Source: Tieghemostelium lacteum
Lineage: Eukaryota; Evosea; Eumycetozoa; Dictyosteliales; Raperosteliaceae
Assembly (NCBI GenBank): GCA_001606155.1
Contig: LODT01000013.1
Location: forward strand, 496,001-560,000
DNA: 64,000 bases
Direction: 5' to 3'
Positions 55,853-64,000 of the stretch are shown here, piece by piece (position 1 is the first letter of the stretch; each line of letters starts with the position of its first letter). The notes beneath the pieces are model-generated. The model did no database searches and had not been told where the DNA came from. It worked only from the letters and a program-made list of their open reading frames with translations. The position numbers and the translations under genes are program-made.

Positions 55853-57859
55853 ATGTCATATATATTATATCAACAAGTATTTCAAAATAAATATCTATTC
55901 AAAAAGATATTCTCATTTATAAAGCAGTATCACAGAGAGAATAATGTAGAATCATATAATTACTATAATTTACCTATCGACTATTATATACCTAAAGAGA
56001 ATGTCCAATATGATGTCAGAGAGAAAATGGAATTGTTAAGAGACAGAATACAAGTTCATTTAGAATGGTTAAATGATGGAAAAATCGAGAAGATTATTGA
56101 TTTTGACCAACTCGGTTTCTTTTATAGATTCTATGAAAGAAATGAGGATTTTGACATGTTCAAATTGATATTTGATCTATTGACTACAACTATTGGATAC
56201 TCTGTAAACCAACTATTTTTTAGACAGAATGAAAATATATTTTCAAGTCCAAATCAAAAGATTATTGAATATATAATACAACAATATCCACTGGCTATAT
56301 ATATTAATAATTTACGGGGAGGTTTGGAAATTGAAGATTACATTCACCCAGATTTAGATTATAAATGGTTGATAGACAATCTTCAACTTGTAAAAAAGAA
56401 TTCAAATATCAATAATTTGAAATTGTTAACTAGATCTCTATTATCAAAAACCAAGGATAATATGATGTATATGATGAACACTTATTTTGAATCACCTCTT
56501 TATAAAGCAATGGTATTGGGTATTGCTATTCGAATGGCTATGCACTGTGATAAATTGGAGTATTTCAAGATTCTTGTAGGCATGACACCAAAGACTCTAG
56601 ATAAATGTTATATACCAAATACACATTATTTTGAAGGTCATACAAATGTGCTTACAAGTGATCAAATGAAAATGTTGAAAATGTTTTATGATCATTTTGA
56701 TATGGAAGAATATAGATATGTATTCTCAATTCCATTTGTACTCAGTTATCCTTCAGATGAAGCTATTAGATTTCTAGAGAAATTCAGTAATGCCAGAGAC
56801 AATATAATGAATTTTTTTTCTATACCTAATTTATTTACACGATCGTCAGTTGAGAATTTAAGATATATGGTAAAACACAATTTAATAGATCCAAACAATC
56901 TTCTATACTACCCTAAGGTGCTTGAAGATATTGAACTCTTTAGATTGATGTTAGGATATTTTAAAAGCTCACAATGTTTACATTTAATCAATTGTATTTC
57001 TTTGGAAACCCTAAAAATGGTAATAGAAGAAACTAATTTGGTGGTAAATGACAGTTACTTGAAGAATAGCTACAATGGAAAAATGGAGAATCTCAAGTAT
57101 CTATATGAACAGTCATTGGTACACCCTGACAGAGTCAAGATCACTGATAAATCATTAACTATGGCTTACCAAGAAGGTAATATAGAAATGGTTAAATTTC
57201 TACGAGAACGTCAAGATGGACCATGGTGTGGTACATTTAGTCTCTATAATATACTTCATAAAAGTACATTATCCGAACTCACCTATTTCCTATCAATACC
57301 TGAAATTAAGAAAATATCTGGATTTTCAATTAACAATACTATTGATACAGATAAACTAGACTTTCTATCACAATACTATCCATTAGACCTTAAAAACGTA
57401 TTGTTTAACAAAAAATTATATTGTAATTCACCTACAATTCTTGGATATATATTACAAAACTATACAAAGGGTGGATGTAATGGAATACTCTCATATTTTA
57501 AAATTCGACATATATTGTTACTTGAGAAATCAGCCACCAGGAACAATTTCAAGTATATACACTTTTTATTAGAAAACAGAGATCATCCACTACTAAAGAA
57601 TCAGATGAGACTAAATCATTGTCCAACTCTAATCAAAAATCTACTAGATTCAAACTATTACAAAATGATAATAACTCTATTTCATCACCAATTCTTTAAA
57701 TTCAAACATTTACATTATTTCACTAAATCAAATAATTTACAAATCATACGAATGATACTTCTCTATTATAAAAACAATACAAAATTAGAAGTATCTTTAT
57801 CCAATCGTAAATTTAAACATTTCTATTCTAAATTTGGTTATTTAATAAATATAAAATAG
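55853..57859 (+). CDS. Ankyrin-like repeat protein of a dictyostelid family
   Basis: An intronless ORF of 668 residues. The start (MSYILYQQVFQNKYLFKKIF) resembles the short N-terminal motif of a large dictyostelid family, and the body has degenerate ankyrin-like helices such as NIEMVKFLRERQDGPW, MENLKYLYEQSLVHPD and FKYIHFLLENRDHPLL. Function is unknown. It is flanked by direct copies of a dispersed repeat, which suggests that the family spreads by segmental duplication. Confidence 0.7.
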   Translation: MSYILYQQVFQNKYLFKKIFSFIKQYHRENNVESYNYYNLPIDYYIPKENVQYDVREKMELLRDRIQVHLEWLNDGKIEKIIDFDQLGFFYRFYERNEDFDMFKLIFDLLTTTIGYSVNQLFFRQNENIFSSPNQKIIEYIIQQYPLAIYINNLRGGLEIEDYIHPDLDYKWLIDNLQLVKKNSNINNLKLLTRSLLSKTKDNMMYMMNTYFESPLYKAMVLGIAIRMAMHCDKLEYFKILVGMTPKTLDKCYIPNTHYFEGHTNVLTSDQMKMLKMFYDHFDMEEYRYVFSIPFVLSYPSDEAIRFLEKFSNARDNIMNFFSIPNLFTRSSVENLRYMVKHNLIDPNNLLYYPKVLEDIELFRLMLGYFKSSQCLHLINCISLETLKMVIEETNLVVNDSYLKNSYNGKMENLKYLYEQSLVHPDRVKITDKSLTMAYQEGNIEMVKFLRERQDGPWCGTFSLYNILHKSTLSELTYFLSIPEIKKISGFSINNTIDTDKLDFLSQYYPLDLKNVLFNKKLYCNSPTILGYILQNYTKGGCNGILSYFKIRHILLLEKSATRNNFKYIHFLLENRDHPLLKNQMRLNHCPTLIKNLLDSNYYKMIITLFHHQFFKFKHLHYFTKSNNLQIIRMILLYYKNNTKLEVSLSNRKFKHFYSKFGYLINIK

Positions 57860-57907
57860 AATTTCCTTTATCCCAGTATTTTTAGTATTTTTTTTAAAAA
57901 AAAAATT

Positions 57908-58185
57908 CAAGTAAGTATAATTTTAAAGAGTGGTAAATAGTTAGACAATCGAGAGTAGCATCGGTAGATCGCCAATAACAAAACCCACTCTTTTTTATTG
58001 ATATTAATTGAATATTTTTATTTTTGTAAATAAGAGTAATTCAATTTAAATCATCATAAGAATTAATTTGAAATTTATTTATTTTAATTTATATTCTTTT
58101 TTTTAATTTATATCTTTGAATTTATCTCATTAAAAGTATATAATGATTCATGTTCAATTCTCTTTGATTGCATAGATCCCTTCCC
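57908..58185 (-). repeat. Dispersed repeat containing hairpin copy C
   Basis: This is the inverted counterpart of 52355-52628. It keeps the order hairpin, tail and A/T-rich body, and ends near GATCCC at 58181. Small length differences in homopolymers separate the two copies. Confidence 0.8.
57925..57993 (-). repeat. 69-base structured repeat, copy C
   Basis: It is in inverted orientation relative to copies A and B, with the same 69-base length and arms. On the minus strand it reads GTTTTGTTATT where copy A has GTTTCGTTATT, and GATTGTC in the inner stem. Confidence 0.85.
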
Positions 58186-58367
58186 AATTCATTTTAATAG
58201 AAGATTTCATAAAATGATTTAAAATCATAATTATCTGGTTTTTTTTTTCAATACAAAAATGATATCATTTTTCCTCAAAATCACTATCCGATTTATCCAT
58301 AGTGTTTCTTTTTCCTTTAATGATGAAGAAATGAAACTTTTGTAGGACTACTATTATTATTGTTATT

Positions 58368-58406
58368 GTTTGTAAGAATTTAGAGAAAAAAAAAATTCTT
58401 ACAAAC
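58368..58406. repeat. Perfect 14-base inverted repeat
   Basis: GTTTGTAAGAATTT at 58368-58381 and its exact complement at 58393-58406 are separated by an 11-base, mostly A spacer. It lies about 110 bases before the RCC1-repeat start codon, so it may fold in the leader or act as a cruciform or protein site. Confidence 0.8.
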
Positions 58407-58513
58407 TTTTTTCAGTTTAATCTGGTTAATCGATAATAATAAATTTCCATTCGACACAAGAATTAACCGATATCTTTTATTTCAACTCTCCGCACTTATT
58501 CTTTTCATTTGAA

Positions 58514-59767
58514 ATGTCAGAGTTATATTCTTGGGGATCTGGAAGTAATGGTCAGTTGGCATTAAATAACCAATTGGATATAAGTATACCTACATTAGTT
58601 AGAGATTTATCTGATGATAATATTCAATTGATCACCGATATTGTTGGGGGAGGGAGCCACACTTTATTTTTGTTAAGCAATGGTCAGATATATTCGTGTG
58701 GTCTAAATGATTGCGGACAATTAGGTTATAAAGGCTCAGGAATCACAAATTTAAAACCTCTATTGATTGAATTTTTTGATCAAAATCAAATTAAAATTCA
58801 ATCAGTATGTGCAGGATGGAATTCTACTATTGCATTAGATACCAATGGTCAGTTGTGGTCATTTGGTTCAAATTCACATTCACAACTAGCTCAACGAAAT
58901 AGTAATTCCATTAAAAAAAAGATTGTATTAAAAAAGAAATCAACTACAAATACTACTACTTCTACTACAAAAGAAAGTAGTGAATCATTACCATCTTTAG
59001 TGTTACCCAATTGTTACTATACACCACAATTAGTAGTGGCTTTAAAGGGTATTGGAATTGTTGCTGTTGCAAGTGGAATGAGACATAGTATAGCACTTGA
59101 TAATTGTGGGAGAGTATATGTTTGGGGGTGTAATAAGTTTGGTCAATTATATTTGGATAAGGATACTGTAATTATACAAAATGAACCTACTAAATTAGAT
59201 TTACCTGATAAAGTAATTCAAATTGCATGTGGTTCAAAACACAGTTGTTTAATATTACAAACTGAATGTGGTCAGTATAATCTTTTAGCTGCTGGGTCAA
59301 ACAAATATGGTCAGTTGGCAAATGATGATACTTTTATATGTAAATTTACAATACCTGTAAATGATATCTATAGTGGTAGTAGTATATCTAAACTTAATTT
59401 ACAGTGTGGATGGAGTAATACCTGTCTACTTATAGACAAGAATTTATTTATATGTGGTAGAAGTGAATACGGTCAACTAGGTAATGGAAATACTCAAAAT
59501 GTGAGTGTATTTAAACTTGTTCTATCAGATGTCGATCAATACTCTATCGGTTCTGAACATGTACTTGTAAAGACCTCATCCAATACATTATTGTCATTTG
59601 GTTGGAATGAACATTTTCAATTAGGACTAGGTGAAGAAGTAGTACCAGGTAGAGATGGTGAGAATAAATTAACACCACAAAAACTATCTCTACAATTTCA
59701 AAGTTCATCTCCACTTGATTTATATATTAAAAGTGGAAGTGGACATTGTTTTTTACTTAAACGTTAA
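58514..59767 (+). CDS. RCC1-repeat (beta-propeller) protein
   Basis: An intronless ORF of 417 residues. At least six RCC1-type blades are visible (LYSWGSGSNGQLALNN, IYSCGLNDCGQLGYKG, LWSFGSNSHSQLA, VYVWGCNKFGQLY, FICGRSEYGQLGNGN, LLSFGWNEHFQLGLG). A Lys/Thr-rich insert interrupts blade 3. Such propellers bind chromatin, Ran, phosphoinositides or ubiquitin ligase partners, and the sequence does not say which. There is no other domain. Its last 11 bases overlap the last coding bases of the convergent palmitoyltransferase. Confidence 0.88.
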   Translation: MSELYSWGSGSNGQLALNNQLDISIPTLVRDLSDDNIQLITDIVGGGSHTLFLLSNGQIYSCGLNDCGQLGYKGSGITNLKPLLIEFFDQNQIKIQSVCAGWNSTIALDTNGQLWSFGSNSHSQLAQRNSNSIKKKIVLKKKSTTNTTTSTTKESSESLPSLVLPNCYYTPQLVVALKGIGIVAVASGMRHSIALDNCGRVYVWGCNKFGQLYLDKDTVIIQNEPTKLDLPDKVIQIACGSKHSCLILQTECGQYNLLAAGSNKYGQLANDDTFICKFTIPVNDIYSGSSISKLNLQCGWSNTCLLIDKNLFICGRSEYGQLGNGNTQNVSVFKLVLSDVDQYSIGSEHVLVKTSSNTLLSFGWNEHFQLGLGEEVVPGRDGENKLTPQKLSLQFQSSSPLDLYIKSGSGHCFLLKR

Positions 59768-60948
59768 ATACATCACCACGTCCACTACTACTGCCGCCAC
59801 CTAATAGACCTCTGTTATCGTCATCATCGCTACTTTGGTCTGATAAATCCTCTAGTCTAACAGTAACCCATGTTAAACCATCAATCTTTGGTGTACCAAT
59901 TGGTAAGAACCAACCTAATCTAGATTCACCAAATACCTCTCTAAAATTCTTTTTCCAACCTCTATCGTATCTCCAATGATATTTCTATTATTACAATATG
60001 CAATAGTGAGTTAATATCTAATACTCTTATTGAACATGAAAAGAGAATTTAACACTTACCAAATTATTTCTTTTTGCCACCTTCGTTTCCGATTTTCTTT
60101 CAAATCTCTCTATGGAGGTATAGTTGTGGAATAGGAAATCTAATTGATAATAAAATAGACCAAATACACCCATGAGGGATGGTATTATAAATGCAAAATT
60201 CAAAATGTACAAAATTGTTACATAGGGATCACCTATACGATAGGTAATCTCCCCAGTTCCGCCGCCGCTGCTTGTTCTCTTGTATTTGTTCTCTTTTAAA
60301 TCCATATTGGTATTGAGTATATAGAATCCTGTTATTGCTAATAATGTACTAGCTAATACACCCAAAATCACTGTATACAATAGAAATAGTATAAAAGACT
60401 TTTGATTTCTAAAACCTGTGCAATTGTCAATCCAAGGGCAATGATGATCCTGTTTCAGTATACACTTATTACAGTACCTACAATGATAGGTACGATGTGG
60501 TTTAAAATGTGAACATACTGAGCAGAATCTATGTTCTTTTTGTTGTTGTGGTGATTGACCTGTTATTGATATCTGTTGTTGATAGTATTTATTAGAGTTT
60601 CTTGTAGTCAGTGTTGGATTCAATTTATAATGATCTACAAGTTTATTCAAATCTTCTTTACTTTTGCCATCTGGTAACTAATTTATAACATTCTAGTCAA
60701 TATCTAGCATTTACCACAAATACCTTGACATTGATTAATCTTACCCATTCTACAGGAGGATGTCCAGGGTTGGTTACAATAGCTTTATAATAGGAATATA
60801 AAAGTAAAATTACATCCAAGTGAAATATAGTGATATATGTTAATCCAAATAGATTTTTGTTAAATTCTAATGGTTCAAATATTAATATCCATTGACTATA
60901 AACAACTAATGATAATAAACATAATACAAAGACTATTAAAAAATTCAT
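59757..60948 (-). CDS. DHHC palmitoyltransferase
   Basis: Three exons on the minus strand, 60948..60745, 60677..60060 and 59984..59757, encode about 349 residues, all in phase 0. Two membrane helices come first (MNFLIVFVLCLLSLVV, IFHLDVILLLYSYYKAI), then NPGHPPVEW, a 35-residue linker, and the Cys-rich catalytic domain (RFCSVCSHFKPHRTYHC, CILKQDHHCPWIDNC) with the acyl-accepting Cys in DHHC. Two more helices follow. The third exon gives the conserved C-terminal NxF-like region (NFREVFGESRLGWFLP) and a Ser/Asp/Gly tail. It transfers palmitate to cytosolic Cys residues at Golgi or plasma membrane; the substrates are unknown. Its 3' end overlaps the RCC1 gene. Confidence 0.9.
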
Positions 60949-61375
60949 GTAACAGTTAATCAGTTGACAGCAATTTTTAATTTAAATTTAAAAAAAAAAA
61001 AAAAAGAAATGTTATTAATAATTATTAAATTTCAATGACATTTATAATTTGTAAATATAGAATAGAATGAATTTAATATAAATAAATTTAAAAATATTTC
61101 ATGAATAGTGGTATTGAAAGTATTAATAATTTAAAAATCAAGTGACAATTTGCTAAATCGATCCAAATCGAAAAAAGATCTGTTTTATTTTAAAAAACTA
61201 GTGCAACTGATTAAAAGACTTTTTTTAAAAAAATGAAAAATAAAGTATCCTCAATTGATATCCCTTATTATTGTAATATTATATTTTTTTATATTTCTTC
61301 TAAGACACATTTCTATTATCATTGTATTATTATAAATTAAAAAGAAAAAAAAGTATTCTAAATTAAATCAAAAGG
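60949..61375. other. Divergent promoter region
   Basis: About 425 A/T-rich bases between the palmitoyltransferase and talin genes. There is no ORF and no repeat of note. Confidence 0.4.
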
Positions 61376-64000
61376 ATGTCTTTATCATTAAAGATTAGTA
61401 TTGTAGCTAGTAATACTGTGAAAACACTTAGATTTGCACCAGATCAATCAGTAAATGAAGTAATTCAACATATTAAAGAGAAGACTGGAGAAGGTGGTGA
61501 AGATCATGGTCTTTTCACACCATTCATTGATGGTAAACAATCAGCTAGATGGTTATTACCTGAGAAAACTTTACAATTCTATGACATAAACTCTGAATCT
61601 ACTATAGAGTATAAAAAGAAACATAGACCACAGAAAATCAAGTTACTCGATGAGACTATTAAAACTCAATTGATTGATGAATCTGCTAAAGTCTCTGAAG
61701 TTGTAAACCAAATCTCAAAGAAGATGGGTATTAAGAACCCTGAGGAATACTCTCTCATGAGAGAAACCACTGGTGAGTGGTTGAACACCAACCAGATTCT
61801 CTCTGAACAAGGTATTGCTGAAACTGAATTACTCATCCTCAAAAAAAAGTTCTTTTTCAACGATGCCAACATCGATAGAAATGATCCAGTACAATTACAT
61901 CTTCTCTATGTACAATGTAGAGACTCTATTGTAGGTGGTTCCTATCCAACTCTTCGTGAAGAATCTATAAATCTAGCTGCACTCCATTGCCAGATTTTCA
62001 TGGGTGATTTTAACCCAACTAAACATGTTCCAGGTTCATTAGCGTATGTATTAATATAAGTGCATAGTATGATTAGAAATTTATGTGATATTAATTTAGA
62101 TTTGTGATATAAAAGTGTTAAGGAATTTGTGCCACAACAATGGGTAAAAACTAAAGGTATTGAAAAGGATATCTACAGGGAATACAAAAAATTGGTATCT
62201 ATGAGTGAAGTCAATGCCAAATATAGATATGTTCAATTATGTAGATCTCTAAAGACCTACGGTATGACTAGTTTTGATGTAAAAATTCGTGATAGAAAGA
62301 AATTGGTTGATCATATTTTAGGTGTAACTAGAGAACAGTTGATTTTAATGCTTACTGAAACTAAGGAGGTTTTAAAGAGTTATCCATTGAAACATATTAG
62401 AAGATGGGCTGCAACTGAGAAATCATTTACATTGGATTTTGGTGATCATGAGACTGAATACTTGATTCTCCATACCATGAACCCAGAGTCTATTTCTCAA
62501 TTGATTAGTGGTTACATTGAGATTATTATGAAATCACGTAGAGATGCTACCAAGACTATTGATGTAGAGGATACATCTATTGGACAAGTTGAACAGGTTG
62601 CTGTTAAGAAAGGGTCTGTTACTACAAGTTCAACATACTCAGGTTACCAAGGGTCAGGTAACCCTAACCAATACCAAGTGTCACCAAGTCAACAGATCCC
62701 CATTACAGATCTCAAGAATGCATTGAGAGCCACTGATTTACTCATTGGTGAACTTAATTCAATGCGTGGAGGTCAATCTGTACAAGGTCAGACATTCTCA
62801 AGATCATTTACAACTCTTACACCACAACAATACAAACATCAGTTGATTAGTCACTCCAATGCTATTGCAACTGCTGCAACTGCTCTCTTTCATGATATGT
62901 CAAATCCACCATCTTCAGGTGGTATTGCAGCTTCTCAACAGAATATACTCAAGAGAGCTCAAATCATCATGGCAGAACTCAATACTGTAGGTACCTCAGC
63001 TAAAAATGCTGCTTATTTCCCTGAATTGGCATCATTTTCTGATGAGATTTTAGGTGTTGCAACAAAGATCTCTGAGAGTATGGCTAGACTCTTACAAACA
63101 GCTTCACAGATTCAAGGAGACCATGCAGATGATAAAGGTAGACAATTAGCTCAACATGAAGTATTTTCAATTTCTGCATTGGCAAAGATGATGGTTGCAG
63201 TATGTGATAATGATTATGTTACTGAATCCAGTTCTAATTTACTTATTGAATGTGCTAAAGGTGTTGCCTCTGCAATTAGTCAAATGTTGGAATTGGGTAA
63301 TGATAAAATCAATCTAATTGACGATGAAATTCTCTTCCAACAGGTTCAGTCAACTATCAAAGCTACCGAATTGAATAGTCAGGAATTCTTAACTACAACT
63401 GAACAGTTAGCCTCAACAGCTGCTCACCAAGAATCCAAGAAATCCATTGCTGCTCTATCTCAAGCCACACTCACTAATGTAAACTCTCTATTGACTACAT
63501 TCAAAAGTGGAGATATCCCACAACAAGATTACCTCGCTCTTCAAACTAAAGTAAGTGATATCATGGATTCAATGAATTTAGTCACCTATGCACTAGACTG
63601 CGTTGAACAAGAACAAAAGATATCCATTTCATCCAATGGTACTGAAATTGGTGCCGGTGAGTCTGTAAATATGGGTAATCTAGCTGAGGAATTTGCATCT
63701 GTTGCTAATGATCTCACAAGTTCCATTATGCTACTCAGAAACAATCTTAAGAACCCAGAGACTATTATGGAATCTTATAAAGTAATTGCCAATAATGCCA
63801 ATAGATTAATTAATTGTGCCAAATCAGTTGCATCTAGAGCTGATCCTCAGAGTCAACAGAGATTGTTTAATAGTGCCAATGCAGTATTTGAGAGTGTAGC
63901 TGTACTCTCTAATCATTGCAAATCACTTGTAAAGACACCTGATAACCAGTCACTACATTCCACAATTATGGAAACAGCAGGACATTTACAATTCCTAACT
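61376..64000 (+). CDS. Talin, N-terminal part (runs off the window)
   Basis: Exon 1 is 61376..62043 and exon 2 begins at 62116 and is open to the window end, so about 850 residues are visible. The intron (GTATGT..AAAAG, phase 2) joins PGSLA to VKEFVPQQW. The FERM head is complete: F0 and F1 (LKISIVASNTVKTLRFAP, HRPQKIKLLDETIKT), F2 (FFFNDANIDRNDPVQLHLLY, KTKGIEKDIYREYKKL) and an F3 PTB fold (LKHIRRWAATEKSFTLDFGD). After a Gly/Ser/Gln linker, helical rod bundles begin (ITDLKNALRATDLLIGELN). Talin links integrin-like adhesion receptors to actin. Dictyostelids have two talins (TalA and TalB, the latter with a villin headpiece), and the visible part cannot separate them. Confidence 0.95.

Larger units (their letters stand above)
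57860..58513. other. Intergenic region with repeat and hairpin
   Basis: About 650 bases between two plus-strand genes. It holds the dispersed repeat with hairpin copy C (57908-58185) and a perfect 14-base inverted repeat at 58368-58406. The rest should be promoter of the RCC1-repeat gene. Confidence 0.5.

Noticed and set aside
1-64000. CRISPR arrays, bacterial operons, ribosome binding sites
   Set aside because: The window is eukaryotic; there is no array of spaced repeats, and genes have introns and separate leaders.
1-64000. LTR or DIRS-type retroelements and other virus-like elements
   Set aside because: No reverse transcriptase, integrase or capsid text was seen in any frame that I read.
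1-64000. tRNA genes
   Set aside because: The few TTCGA-like strings (for example near 48270) lack a matching A box and acceptor stem.

Overview
This window is nuclear DNA of a dictyostelid social amoeba (Amoebozoa). The reasons are A/T-rich intergenic DNA with long A and T runs, short GT..AG introns of roughly 60 to 150 bases, runs of Asn and Gln codons, an FNIP-repeat protein, and typical dictyostelid families: B-box/kelch-like proteins, F-box/LRR proteins, RhoGAP-RhoGEF proteins, talin and a microbial-type terpene synthase. Coding regions are less A/T-biased than I would expect for D. discoideum, so a species of another group is more likely; this is an inference, not a measurement.

Layout. 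1-7285: an SLC17-like MFS transporter and an NT-C2/coiled-coil/DIL-domain protein. 7286-10870: an accessory island with a Crinkler-type SAM/ATPase/nuclease gene (broken) and a decayed DDE transposase, head to head with an FNIP-repeat gene. 12852-20966: a coiled-coil protein with a FYVE-like finger, RNA polymerase III subunit RPC10, the trifunctional folate enzyme Fol1 (sharing an 85-base promoter with RPC10) and a CUL1-type cullin. 20967-23321: a long gene-free stretch that seems to hold the 5' leader of a RhoGAP-SH3-DH-PH-DH protein (to 27510). 27589-31978: a B-box/kelch-like protein, a Ran-derived GTPase fused to a SIN3-type PAH domain, and an F-box/LRR-like protein. 32190-41301: a Doa10/MARCH6-type ER ubiquitin ligase (six exons), a terpene synthase, an unknown protein and an Atg11/FIP200-type autophagy scaffold (four exons). 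41461-47897: a small unknown ORF, CTP synthase, a second Crinkler/Uma2-like gene, complex III subunit 8 and a FUT8-like fucosyltransferase. 48522-58513: a second accessory region with three LRR, F-box-like or ankyrin-like genes, a decayed ORF and a dispersed repeat that carries a 69-base hairpin in three copies. 58514-64000: an RCC1-repeat protein and a DHHC palmitoyltransferase whose coding ends overlap, then the start of talin, which runs off the window.

Many genes needed introns to be placed. I did this by hand from GT..AG sites, reading phase and family continuity, so exon borders are predictions. Several apparent ORF starts use TTG; I moved those to the next ATG.

Most unusual: the Ran-PAH fusion at 29262-30236, the conserved 69-base structured repeat (52035, 52542, 57925) and the two nuclease genes of Crinkler type. 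The genes are mostly independent of each other; only the shared promoters and overlaps hint at coordination.
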